The notes under the pieces are model-generated. The model had not been told where the DNA came from and ran no database searches. It saw only the letters and a list, made by a program, of their open reading frames with translations. A DNA stretch of 64,000 bases from Candidatus Latescibacterota bacterium (GTDB lineage Bacteria > Latescibacterota > UBA2968 > UBA8231): the NCBI GenBank assembly GCA_022819745.1, contig JAJEGS010000027.1:99005-163004 (forward strand). The letters are read 5' to 3'. This document shows, piece after piece, positions 54,592 through 62,899 of this stretch; position 1 is the first letter of the stretch; each line of letters starts with the position of its first letter. A program made the translations under genes and the position numbers.

Positions 54592-55790
54592 AGAACTTCA
54601 GGCGTCGTCTCGTGCCGCTCGCGCCAGCGCTGTTGAAGGCCCCGTATGTACACCGCTCCCAGCACATAGGAGACTGAGGCGATGAGGCTGAGTAAGCCGG
54701 CGAGAAATACGATCAGCACGCGCTGGGGCTTGGCCTTGATTTCGGGTGGTGTGGCTGGGTCGAGTATCTGCACGGTCGAAGTGGCGTCCTTGGCCTCGAT
54801 CAGAGTCTGGGCTTCCTGTTGCAACAGAACCAGCAACAGGGACGTCTGCACGAGTACATCCTTTTCGAGGTTTGCGTACTCTTGGGCCACGCTCGGGATC
54901 TGCTTCAGCGGCAGGAAGAGGTTTTCGTCCAGTTGTAGTCGCAGCTCTTTGTTTGGCGACAAGCCGTTGTCGGTGGGGCTGGGGCCATCGCGCAAGAAAG
55001 CCAAGGTCACCTGACGCATTAGGATTTCGCGCTCGAGCTTTTTGACCTTATCGTGGTTGGGACTGAGCCCCGAGTCAAGGAGTTGTTGGCGCTTCATTTC
55101 GAGTTCCATTGCGGCGGTCTGCATTGAGGTGGCCGTCAGGATCACGGCGCGGGCTTGGTCGTCGATCGAGATGGCGTTGTGCTCGGACTGGAACTGTTCC
55201 AGTAGCTGCATCTTGTCATCAAGCTTTTTATCTTCTTCTTGCAAAATCCCGCGGATAAAGTCCAAGCGGTCGGAGGCCGTCTTGTGCGCGAATCGCTTGT
55301 TGGTACTATCGAGCAGGACGATGTAGTAATTGGCCATGTCGGCGGCCATTTGCGGGTCTTTGTCTAGAACGGAGACTCCAAGCATGCCCTCTTCGGTCAT
55401 GGCGGCCGTGGTTTTGTCGGCGAGGGTTTCAAGCGCGTCGGTCAGGGTGCGGGACTCGTAGCGCTGCATCAAACCGAATTTCTCGATCATCCGCCGCCGC
55501 GTCGTCACGCTCTTGATGGTGGCGAGAGAAATGTCAGATGGCGTGCCCCGCTCCCCGAGGCGCAAGGCGGGTATGGGTAAGGACGAGAGCATGCTGGAAA
55601 AACCAAAACTCTCCTTCTTCTCTTGGGGGGGCAGAATTTGCACGGTGGCCTCGTATTCCTTTGGCAAGAGGAAGCTGAGGCCACCGGCCAAGACGCAGAT
55701 GGCCAAGGTGCCGCCGATGATCAGCCAGCGGCCCGCGTGCAGTGCCGTTAGCAGATCGATGATGTCGATTTCTTTTTTTTGGATATTCAT
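54588..55790 (-). CDS. Wzz/chain-length determinant-type inner-membrane protein
   Basis: The 400-residue protein has two transmembrane helices at the ends (about 20-40, [20 protein letters not shown]; about 365-385, [20 protein letters not shown]) and a long periplasmic coiled-coil domain. The Pro-rich segment before the second helix ([17 protein letters not shown]) is typical of Wzz/GumC-type polysaccharide co-polymerases. No C-terminal tyrosine-kinase domain is attached. It likely sets chain length of a surface polysaccharide together with the Wza-like protein upstream. Confidence 0.88.
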   Translation of the reverse strand: MNIQKKEIDIIDLLTALHAGRWLIIGGTLAICVLAGGLSFLLPKEYEATVQILPPQEKKESFGFSSMLSSLPIPALRLGERGTPSDISLATIKSVTTRRRMIEKFGLMQRYESRTLTDALETLADKTTAAMTEEGMLGVSVLDKDPQMAADMANYYIVLLDSTNKRFAHKTASDRLDFIRGILQEEDKKLDDKMQLLEQFQSEHNAISIDDQARAVILTATSMQTAAMELEMKRQQLLDSGLSPNHDKVKKLEREILMRQVTLAFLRDGPSPTDNGLSPNKELRLQLDENLFLPLKQIPSVAQEYANLEKDVLVQTSLLLVLLQQEAQTLIEAKDATSTVQILDPATPPEIKAKPQRVLIVFLAGLLSLIASVSYVLGAVYIRGLQQRWRERHETTPEVL

Positions 55791-55815
55791 TAAAGTGCTC
55801 CTTGGGATTCTTATG

Positions 55816-57555
55816 CTAGAAAAAAGCCCCCCTCAACAAGGCCGCGAGGGTCAGGATATTGAAGACGGTGGGAATAGTCTCTTGGGTGAGTGCCCAGTAA
55901 TCGATGCGCTCCTTCTGGGGCACCCATATTTCGTCGCCGACCTCGACTAGCAGGTTGTCTTTGAGTTTCTCGCGGACGCCCGTGCGCGCTCGGACTAGGC
56001 GGGCATGGCGTCTGTCAGCGTCGTACAAGTACCCGCCGGCCTTGGTTATGTAGTAGCGCACTTTGCGGCCTGGTTCGTAGTCGATCAGCCCGGCTCGCTG
56101 CACTTGACCACTGACGTTGATGGTGTGCCGCTGCATGGGGAAAAAGATCACATCGCCGTTGGCGAGCAAGATGTTTTGCCCCTCGTCGCCATCGACAAAC
56201 AACCGCTCAAAATCGACTGCGATCCGCCCCTTTTCTTCGCGGGTTTTGGTCTTGAGATAAGCCCGATCCTCAATGTTCATGTCGGTGAGGCCCGCTATCT
56301 CGCTCTGTCTCTTTAGCTGCTCTAGCTGCGGGTCTTTCTCGGCCCGGACCTTGGTGCGGATTACTCGGGCACCGATGAGAGACGCCTCATCGGTTAGGCC
56401 GCCGGCCGCGGCCACCACGTCCTTGATGCGGGTAACGCCGGGTTCGATGCGGTAGCGGCCTTGGAACCTGACCTCGCCAGAGATCACGACCGTGTACGTG
56501 GACTGCCACAGCGATTGCGCGCGGATAAAGATCGCGTCGTTGGGGCGCAGCTCAATGTGGCGCATGGTTTCGTAGTCCAGTTCCTCCAGCGTCTCTTTGG
56601 CGCTGCCTAGCTCAATGACCTCGGCCTGCCCGGTGTCCTCTTGAAAGCGCCAGAGTTCGGCGCTGATCAGCGGTTTGGAGCGGTTCAAGCCCTTGGCCAA
56701 CGTCACGAGGTCGCCGAGGGTATCCCCGGGTAGGAACTCGTATTCGCCCTCTTCATTGACCGCGCCGAAGATAGACACCGAATGCTTGCGAAACGAGACG
56801 TGGACCATGTCGCCCATGCGCACGTAGGGGTTGTGCGCGAGGTCGCCGGTGGCGAGGAACATGTCGAGATCCACGCGCTCGCTGGTGCCGTCGCGGTGGA
56901 TTAGTTGGATGGAGCGTCGGCCTGTGTTGCGGTTAGCGGCTCCACCGGCATCTTGGTCCTGCAACGCGATCTGGCCCTTAAAGCCGCCAGCCTGTTTGAT
57001 TATATCTAAAACCCGCGTGGTCGGATGGATGGTGAAGCTGCCCTCGTTCAGCACTGCGCCGGTGACGTACGCGGTGAAGAAGCGCATACTCACGAGGGAG
57101 ATGCTGATGTCCACGTTAGGATATTTGTTTTGGACTGCGGTCGAGAGGCGCTCTTTGGCCGCGGTTAGCGATAGGCCCGAAATGTGAAACAAGCCGACGG
57201 TGGGGATGAGGACATTGCCCTCTGGATTGACCTGCAAGGAGTAGGGCTGGTCAAATTCGCCCCAGATGTAAAGCTGAAGTACGTCGTTAGGGCCGACGAT
57301 GTACGCGTCTGGGTCTATATCGCGATCCTGACCGATGCGCGTCTTATCCGCGCTTAAGCTGCCGGGTAGGCGCGCCTTATCGGAGATCACAGCCTGATTT
57401 AGGTCCGGTATGTCGGACGCGGAAAGGGCCTGTTGTCTGACTTCTTCGCCCCGTACCAGACTTTCTAAGTTGCCTAGGCCTTGTTGGGCGCTCGCTGGCC
57501 CTGCTAGCCCGCAAAAGACGAGGGCGCAAGCAAGGACAAAAATGCTCGTTGGCAT
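55816..57555 (-). CDS. Wza-like polysaccharide export outer-membrane protein with SLBB domains
   Basis: The start at 57555 has an AGGAGG site and a signal peptide (FVLACALVFCGLAGPASAQ), giving 579 residues. The poly-export domain (PDAYIVGPNDVLQLYIWGEF, GNVLIPTVGLFHISGLSLTA) is followed by several SLBB domains, each with a beta strand, VAAAGGLTDEA-type turn and return strand. The final segment includes VEVGDEIWVPQKERIDYW. It would form the outer-membrane channel for an exopolysaccharide. The gene is first of the three-gene set with Wzz and dut. No lipobox is evident, unlike E. coli Wza. Confidence 0.88.
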   Translation of the reverse strand: MPTSIFVLACALVFCGLAGPASAQQGLGNLESLVRGEEVRQQALSASDIPDLNQAVISDKARLPGSLSADKTRIGQDRDIDPDAYIVGPNDVLQLYIWGEFDQPYSLQVNPEGNVLIPTVGLFHISGLSLTAAKERLSTAVQNKYPNVDISISLVSMRFFTAYVTGAVLNEGSFTIHPTTRVLDIIKQAGGFKGQIALQDQDAGGAANRNTGRRSIQLIHRDGTSERVDLDMFLATGDLAHNPYVRMGDMVHVSFRKHSVSIFGAVNEEGEYEFLPGDTLGDLVTLAKGLNRSKPLISAELWRFQEDTGQAEVIELGSAKETLEELDYETMRHIELRPNDAIFIRAQSLWQSTYTVVISGEVRFQGRYRIEPGVTRIKDVVAAAGGLTDEASLIGARVIRTKVRAEKDPQLEQLKRQSEIAGLTDMNIEDRAYLKTKTREEKGRIAVDFERLFVDGDEGQNILLANGDVIFFPMQRHTINVSGQVQRAGLIDYEPGRKVRYYITKAGGYLYDADRRHARLVRARTGVREKLKDNLLVEVGDEIWVPQKERIDYWALTQETIPTVFNILTLAALLRGAFF

Positions 57556-57610
57556 GGTTCCTCCTGTTTGCCTAATTGCGCTAATAGTATTTCCCATAAT
57601 GTCGATCTTT

Positions 57611-58360
57611 TTACGGCAGCTTGCCCAAATAGCGCGCCCAATTGGCCGCGGCCTCCTCTTCGGTGAACCCGATGAGTTCAGCTAGTTTGTCGGCGACGGC
57701 TGCCACCCGCGCTGGATGGCCGGCGGCCCCGCCGATGGGCACGGGCGCGTCCGTTTCCAACAGCAGCAACTCGCGGTCGATTTCTGCGACCACGGCTTGG
57801 GTCTGCGGATCGCACAGGACGGATGGGCCGACGGACACGTAGATTCGCTCCGCACGGCAGAGTCGCACGAGTTTTTTGGATTGGGTGAACCAGTGTAGCT
57901 GGGCGTTGAGCTTAGTGTGGCGGCGAAATTCCACGGCCCGCTCCAAGGTCTGCCGCTGGGCGCGGCGCGAGTGCAGGTTGATCGGCTTGCCGCACTGTGC
58001 TGCAAGGTCGAGTTGCTGAGCGAGGACTTCTTGCTGTTGGGCCTGCTGATCTGGACTGGTCGCCCATTTGTAGTCGAGGCCGGCCTCGCCGAGGACATCG
58101 GCCTCGGGCAGATGCGCGGCCAAATAGGCGAGTCCTTCGGAGAGTTCTGCGTCTGTGGCTTGGGTAATCCACGCCGGATGCAAGCCAAGCCCGGCTAGCA
58201 CTTGGTCTGGGTGCCGCTGCTTGAGTGCGAGGACTGCTCTCATTGACTCCGCACTCTCGCTAACGGCGACGACCTGCCCTACCCCGGCTTGGGCGGCTGC
58301 CGCGAGCACGGCGTCGGCATCGGCGAATTGATCGAGATGGCAGTGGCTATCGACGAGCAT
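57611..58360 (-). CDS. tatD: TatD-family metal-dependent hydrolase
   Basis: The 249-residue protein has the TatD blocks: SHCHLD at the start, LGEAGLDYKW with the metal-bridging Glu, NLHSR, LHWFT and ETDAPVPIGG with the final Asp. TatD proteins are 3'-5' exonucleases or deaminated-DNA nucleases with a TIM barrel. It directly follows argC (ATG and TAG abut) in the minus-strand operon. Its presence with argC and a glycosyltransferase is not functionally obvious. Confidence 0.93.
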   Translation of the reverse strand: MLVDSHCHLDQFADADAVLAAAAQAGVGQVVAVSESAESMRAVLALKQRHPDQVLAGLGLHPAWITQATDAELSEGLAYLAAHLPEADVLGEAGLDYKWATSPDQQAQQQEVLAQQLDLAAQCGKPINLHSRRAQRQTLERAVEFRRHTKLNAQLHWFTQSKKLVRLCRAERIYVSVGPSVLCDPQTQAVVAEIDRELLLLETDAPVPIGGAAGHPARVAAVADKLAELIGFTEEEAAANWARYLGKLP

Positions 58361-59308
58361 CTAGACCAGCCCTGCGGTCTCGTCGCAGTCGAGCATCAGA
58401 TTGAGGCACTGCACGGCATTGCCCGATGCTCCTTTGCCGAGGTTGTCGAGCCGCCCGACCAAAACCAACCCTTGCTCTGGGTCGCCCCAGACCGATAGCT
58501 CGACGAAGTTGGTGTGGCTCAATCCCGTTAGGTCGAGGAATTTGTCGTCGCGCAGTACAGCGTCTTGGGGCGCGACCACCTTCACAAAGGGACAGTCCGC
58601 GTAGTACTCGCGCCAGACCTCGTACACGGCTTCGCGATTGACGTGGGGACGGGCGAAAAATTCTGTGGGCACTGGCGTGCTTACTACCATGCCGCAGAAC
58701 GAATGATCGACGGACGGCACAAAGAGCGGCTGTTTTTCGCATCCGCTGAATTTCCAGATTTCGGGTAAGTGCTTGTGCGCGCCGTCGAGGCCGTACAGAC
58801 AGAAAGGCTTGTGGTCGCCCTCCCCCTCGTATTCGGCGATCATCGTTTTCCCCCCGCCGGAATAGCCGGACACTGCGTTGATGGCCAGCGGCGCGGTGGG
58901 CCGGAGCAGCCCCTGCGCGATAAGGGGCCGCACGGCGAGGATGAAGCCGACGGGATAACAGCCGCAATTGGCGACTTTTTGCGCGTGGCGAATTTGTTCT
59001 TTTTGCGCGGGTGAAATCTCGGGCAGCCCATAGACCCACTCGGAATGGACCCGGCGCGCCGTGCTGGTGTCGATGACCTTGGTCTGCGGGTTTTCGAGCA
59101 GGTCGAGAGCCTCGGCCGCCGCGTCGTCGGGCAGGCAGAGCACGCACAGGTCCGCCCGGTTGAGAAACTCGGCCCGCATACTCCGGTCCCGGCGATGCTC
59201 CGGTGGAATGAGCAACACCTCTACATCCTCGCGCCCGGCTAGCATCTGGCGAATGCGCAGCCCGGTCGTCCCCTCTTGGCCGTCTATGTAAATCGCAGGT
59301 TTTTTCAT
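58361..59308 (-). CDS. argC: N-acetyl-gamma-glutamyl-phosphate reductase (short type)
   Basis: The 315-residue protein belongs to the short (type 2) ArgC group, which reduces N-acetyl-glutamyl-phosphate with NADPH in arginine synthesis. Seen are an N-terminal nucleotide-binding start (YIDGQEGTTGLRIRQML), the catalytic Cys in VANCGCYPVGF and the substrate block AVSGYSGGGKTMI. The long-form N-domain is shortened as in the type found in many proteobacteria. No other arginine genes are close by. Its neighbours are a glycosyltransferase (6-bp gap) and tatD. Confidence 0.93.
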   Translation of the reverse strand: MKKPAIYIDGQEGTTGLRIRQMLAGREDVEVLLIPPEHRRDRSMRAEFLNRADLCVLCLPDDAAAEALDLLENPQTKVIDTSTARRVHSEWVYGLPEISPAQKEQIRHAQKVANCGCYPVGFILAVRPLIAQGLLRPTAPLAINAVSGYSGGGKTMIAEYEGEGDHKPFCLYGLDGAHKHLPEIWKFSGCEKQPLFVPSVDHSFCGMVVSTPVPTEFFARPHVNREAVYEVWREYYADCPFVKVVAPQDAVLRDDKFLDLTGLSHTNFVELSVWGDPEQGLVLVGRLDNLGKGASGNAVQCLNLMLDCDETAGLV

Positions 59309-59314
59309 GTGGAA

Positions 59315-60271
59315 TTATTTTTTATCCGCGTCGCGCAATTCCAGCTTCTTGACCCGCTGCAACGCATCTTCGAGCAAGTCCCTATTGGTGGCGATCAGAT
59401 CGGCTATGACGCCGGTGAGAAACATCTGAAACCCGGCCAACAGCAGGATTGCCGCCAAAATAAGTGACTGCACGTGCAGCATCCCTTCGTCGGTAAAAAA
59501 GAAGAAGTAGAGAAAGCGCACGCCGAGGCCAAAGCCTGCGGCAAAGGTCAAAATACCGCATAGGGAAAATATCTTGAGCGCGGCGTAGCGCGCATAGGTG
59601 CGCAAACTGATCTCCCCAGACTTGAAGACGAACTTGCCAATGTTGGAAAAGAGGCGCGACTCGCGCGTCTTGGGGTTGGTGCGGATCGCGACAGAAGTCA
59701 CGGCCAAGTTCCTGTATCCAGCTTCGATCACGTGCTCGGCTGTGTGGTCGAAGTTGGTAAAGGTCGAAAGCTGGAGCGCGCACTCGCGGCTAAAGGCGCG
59801 AAAGCCGCTGGCCACATCCGGCACCTGTAGGCCGGCAAGGCGGCTAATTACCCGACTACCCAAGCCCTGTAGGTAGCGCTTGAGGGCAGAGAAGTGGGCA
59901 ATGGCCTGCGTCTGCCGGTCGCCGATGACCATGTCGGCCTGACCGTCGAGGATGGGCGCGACTAACTTGTCGATATCGCCGCCGTAGTACTGGTTGTCGC
60001 CATCGGTGTTGACGATGATATCGGCTCCCAGCCGCAGGCACTCGTCAAAACCGGCCTTAAAGGCTTGGCCCAGCCCTCGGTTGCGCGGGAAGCGAATTAC
60101 GTGATCCGCGCCGCACTCGCGCGCTACTTCGCTAGTCAAGTCTCTGGAGCCGTCGTCGATGACCAAAATTTCGACTTGATCGATGCCGGGCACTTGGCGC
60201 GGGATGTCGCGGATTACAGCGGGCAGGGTCTGCTCTTCGTCAAAGCAGGGAATCTGCACGATCAACTTCAT
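59315..60271 (-). CDS. Family 2 glycosyltransferase with C-terminal membrane helices
   Basis: The 318-residue protein has a GT-A domain (about 1-220) with the DDGS motif (ILVIDDGSRDLT), DGDNQY as the metal-binding D.D, and DVASGFRAFSRECA, typical of dolichol-phosphate-mannose synthase-like enzymes. Two hydrophobic segments follow (LCGILTFAAGFGLGVRFLYF, LILAAILLLAGFQMFLTGVI), so it is membrane bound. It probably transfers a sugar to a polyprenyl carrier for surface glycans, consistent with the polysaccharide export genes a few kilobases downstream. The donor sugar is unknown. Confidence 0.9.
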   Translation of the reverse strand: MKLIVQIPCFDEEQTLPAVIRDIPRQVPGIDQVEILVIDDGSRDLTSEVARECGADHVIRFPRNRGLGQAFKAGFDECLRLGADIIVNTDGDNQYYGGDIDKLVAPILDGQADMVIGDRQTQAIAHFSALKRYLQGLGSRVISRLAGLQVPDVASGFRAFSRECALQLSTFTNFDHTAEHVIEAGYRNLAVTSVAIRTNPKTRESRLFSNIGKFVFKSGEISLRTYARYAALKIFSLCGILTFAAGFGLGVRFLYFFFFTDEGMLHVQSLILAAILLLAGFQMFLTGVIADLIATNRDLLEDALQRVKKLELRDADKK

Positions 60272-60275
60272 TCAT

Positions 60276-61163
60276 TCATCCCCAGCTTTCCTGCCGGATC
60301 TGCTTTTTGTCCAACCCGTGCTCCTGCAAGAGCGCGACCATGTTTTCGACGAAGCGCGGCTCTGGGACCTCGCCTTTGGCTCTAGCTGCCCGGCGCTCGT
60401 AGGGCGTGATGCCTGGGCCGCAGCTATAGGCCATCACCTTGGAGGGATCGGGCGCGACTTCGCGCAAGAGTTCCTCGGAGATGCGTCCGCTGCGGGCACC
60501 GCGAACGCCGCTTGGGTCCTCGCGGGTGATGCAGTGGATGACGTCGAGTTGGTCGGGGTACTGATCCCGCAACTCCTCAAATTCCTCGAAGTAAATGACA
60601 TCGCCGCGCGTCTTGTTGCTAAACAGCAAGGTGTGCCGGAGCGGGTCGCCGCGATGCAGGCTTTCCTTGATAAGACTCCTATTGGGCACGATGCCGCTGC
60701 CAGCGCATACGTGGATAATGTGATCAGTGCGCTCGCAGACATCGGCGGGAAAGGTGTATGCGCCGGTAAAGCCGCTGATGACCAGCTGCCGACCCTCTTG
60801 GATGTAGTACGTCAACAGCGGCGACAAAAGCGGCGGGTACGGCGTCTCGCCGCTCTCGTAGCGCTCTTCTTTGATCGTGATGGCGAGGTGCTCTTCGTGC
60901 GGTGCCGAGGCCATGGAATAGGCCCTCGGCTTTTCGCGCTGCCCCTTTTGATCTTCTAAGTAGGCGGTGAAGTGCTCCAGCTCGCCGAACTGATGGGGAT
61001 CAATGGTGCAGAAGTGGCCGGCCTCGTATTCGATCGGTTCGTCGCCAGCGGACATAAAAAGCGTAGTGGTGTCTGGGGTGTCGCGGCGCACGTGGACGAC
61101 CTCTACCTCCATCTCTCGGACTCTCCGCCTTGGCGTGCGCGCGGTTTGCGCTGAGGTGTTCAT
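60276..61163 (-). CDS. FAD/NAD(P)-binding ferredoxin-reductase-like oxidoreductase
   Basis: The 295-residue protein has the FNR-family layout: FAD-binding barrel with RAYSMASAP (the RxYS motif) and a GSGIVPNRSLI nucleotide-binding turn after IIHVCAGSG, then YSCGPG near the end. No [2Fe-2S] ferredoxin domain is attached. It is the type found as BoxA-like or phenol-hydroxylase-like reductase subunits, but the partner oxygenase is not in the window. It starts one base after the stop of the DUF5069 gene, so the two may act together. Confidence 0.85.
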   Translation of the reverse strand: MNTSAQTARTPRRRVREMEVEVVHVRRDTPDTTTLFMSAGDEPIEYEAGHFCTIDPHQFGELEHFTAYLEDQKGQREKPRAYSMASAPHEEHLAITIKEERYESGETPYPPLLSPLLTYYIQEGRQLVISGFTGAYTFPADVCERTDHIIHVCAGSGIVPNRSLIKESLHRGDPLRHTLLFSNKTRGDVIYFEEFEELRDQYPDQLDVIHCITREDPSGVRGARSGRISEELLREVAPDPSKVMAYSCGPGITPYERRAARAKGEVPEPRFVENMVALLQEHGLDKKQIRQESWG

Positions 61164-61164
61164 A

Positions 61165-61431
61165 CTAGTGCTTTCTGGCCAAGTGCACTTTCATCTTTTC
61201 GATCAGTGCATCGTCGTCTGCGGACGAGGCTACCATCTCCTCGAATGCTGCGGCTGTTAGCTCCACTTCCTCCAGGAAGTGCTTGTCGGCCGGTCAGGGA
61301 AATACGTAGTCGCCGATGCGTTGCTGTTGGTGCGCCCGCGCTTTGTCGGCTATGCGCGCCAGCCAAGGGATGTCGCCGATGATCATACCCCGGGCTCGGG
61401 GTTTGAAGTCGAGAGAGTTCCACTCGCTCAT
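61165..61431 (-). CDS. DUF5069 protein with in-frame TGA: candidate selenoprotein
   Basis: A strong GGAGGAA site precedes the ATG at 61431, which overlaps the upstream stop (ATGA). The frame encodes MSEWNSLDFKPRARG, DIPWLARIADKARAHQQQ and GDYVFP, the DUF5069 pattern. It then has TGA (61296-61294) as codon 46 and continues without further stops through ADKHFLEEVELTAAAFEEMV and the plausible ending KMKVHLARKH (TAG at 61167-61165). Homologues of this family as I recall them have Cys-Pro here (YPCPLD), so TGA replaces TGC. A hairpin starts 12 nt after the TGA. It is read either as selenocysteine insertion (88 residues) or as a recent nonsense mutation. DUF5069 has no settled function. Confidence 0.6.
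61264..61281 (-). promoter_or_regulatory. SECIS-like hairpin after an in-frame TGA
   Basis: On the minus strand CACTTCC-TGGA-GGAAGTG forms a perfect 7-bp stem with a four-base loop having G at the second position. The stem base is 12 nt after the TGA and the loop 19 nt after it, within the geometry reported for bacterial SECIS elements. The same bases also encode conserved residues, so chance cannot be excluded. Confidence 0.4.
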
Positions 61432-62465
61432 AGGGTTCCTCCGCGTGGTGATAGACAAAACTGCAACCGGCTTCTGAACTCGGCTGCACTTGGGTCTGTG
61501 CTCAGGCCCTCGGCCAGCATGGCCGCGCATTGCCGCAGCCGCGCATGGGGCTTTTTCCAGTGTTGGCGCAGAGCCAGCGCGTGCGGCTTGCCGTCGAGGG
61601 ATGCGCACAACAGGGCCGCGCTGTTTAAAAGAAAAAAGATGCGGTGATAATCGAGCGCCCGCGCACCGTCGCTGCGCCCGGACTCCTCGGCGTACAAACG
61701 CGCTGCGGGCGCGTCCAGCAGCGAGCGCATGCGCCCGTCCTGCCGCCCGCTACCCATACTAGTATTATACTGCGTCAAGCGCCTTTCCGTCCAGTCCCAA
61801 CCAATTTTGGCAAATTCGAGGAAGTAGATGCGCGTCCCTCCCGGCTCGACGATTGCGTTGTGCGCGTTGTAATCTACGCTGCCCAACGCGGCCGGTCGCG
61901 CCGCCAGCCAACTGTGCATGGTTTCGAGTAGCGGCTGTATCCCAGAGTCCAAAGGCTGCTGGAGACGACGGCATAGCTGTTCGATGCCAGCGTGCGCCCG
62001 CGCTCCTGCTTCGTCCCAAGCGGCGGCGAGGGCTGCGCGGTTGGCGCTTGGCACTACCCTCGGTGCCAACTGGTCGGCGCGTTGGGAGAACGCGTGCTCA
62101 ATGGCGCACAGCCCGCGTATGGCCTGTATCGTCGTTGCACGGTCCCCGTCCTGAATGGCGTCGTCGAGGGTGCGGTCGCCGACCCATTGCAAGAAGATGC
62201 AGTGAGCGTCAGGATCTATGCCGAGGACGGCGGGCACCGGACATCCGTCCGCGCGCAAGAAGCCGAGCACGTCGCGCTCGACCTCCAACAGATTGTAAGC
62301 TGTGCCCTGCGTCAACCTCCCAAATAGCTGATGCTTGATCACGACCTTGCGGCCGTCTGCGTCTTCGATGCGCCAGACTCCTTCGGCGAGCGGAGCGATC
62401 GCGCGGACGGGTGGATGCCCAGCGCGTACATAGGCTGCGGTTGCCGAGCTGTCGGCGAGGCTCAT
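61428..62465 (-). CDS. Aminoglycoside phosphotransferase-fold kinase-like protein
   Basis: The start at 62465 overlaps the lectin stop; a longer ORF reads through the lectin gene in another frame. The 345-residue protein has an N-lobe with KVVIKHQLFGRLTQGTAYNL, a hinge and a C-lobe with LGSVDYNAHNAIVEPGGTRI in place of the Brenner HGD..N motif, then YFLEFAKIGWDW at the metal-binding position. The usual catalytic HxD is replaced (SVDYNAHN retains Asp and Asn), so activity is possible but unclear. A small-molecule or choline-type phosphotransferase role is the general expectation. Confidence 0.72.
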   Translation of the reverse strand: MSLADSSATAAYVRAGHPPVRAIAPLAEGVWRIEDADGRKVVIKHQLFGRLTQGTAYNLLEVERDVLGFLRADGCPVPAVLGIDPDAHCIFLQWVGDRTLDDAIQDGDRATTIQAIRGLCAIEHAFSQRADQLAPRVVPSANRAALAAAWDEAGARAHAGIEQLCRRLQQPLDSGIQPLLETMHSWLAARPAALGSVDYNAHNAIVEPGGTRIYFLEFAKIGWDWTERRLTQYNTSMGSGRQDGRMRSLLDAPAARLYAEESGRSDGARALDYHRIFFLLNSAALLCASLDGKPHALALRQHWKKPHARLRQCAAMLAEGLSTDPSAAEFRSRLQFCLSPRGGTL

Positions 62466-62839
62466 GGTTGGCTGAAGACGATGATTTGGGCAACCACTTT
62501 GCCGGCTTGGTTGTTGAAATCCGGGTTTTCGTTCATGGCCAAATGCAGGATGCCCGCGCGGTCGGCGATAAAGTCGTAGCGGCTGCCCACGGCAAAGATC
62601 GGCCCGTTGTCGCCGATGCGGGCTATGAGTGCGCCGACATTGGCCCCCGGCAGTAGGTAGCCCGATTCTGCGGGCAGATTGTACAAGCCATCGGCACCAC
62701 ACCAGGCGATTTGGTTGCGCATGTCCGGCGACCAAGTTTCCTCCGCGTCGATGACGACCCGCTGGCCGCTCTCTAGCCGGATCAAGCTGTCTTGCCATTG
62801 CGGACTAGGCCGCACCGTACGCATAATTGTTACAGCCAC
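62462..62839 (-). CDS. LecA (PA-IL)-like lectin-domain protein
   Basis: The 125-residue protein (GTG at 62839 with GAAGG upstream; ATG at 62824 is an alternative) is a single jelly-roll domain of the PA-IL/LecA-like type: SGQRVVIDAEETWSPD, GANVGALIARIGDNGPIFAV, GILHLAMNENPDFNNQAGKV. The pattern of Asp/Asn near the end matches the calcium-galactose site. There is no signal peptide. It heads a run of genes that includes a kinase-like protein, a reductase and a glycosyltransferase. The IS30 element begins 60 bp upstream and may have displaced its promoter. Confidence 0.75.
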   Translation of the reverse strand: MAVTIMRTVRPSPQWQDSLIRLESGQRVVIDAEETWSPDMRNQIAWCGADGLYNLPAESGYLLPGANVGALIARIGDNGPIFAVGSRYDFIADRAGILHLAMNENPDFNNQAGKVVAQIIVFSQP

Positions 62840-62899
62840 AGCACCTTCTCGCTATCTAAGTTTAATTAAAGCGCGTATTGCGAATTCAATGGCGCTTGA

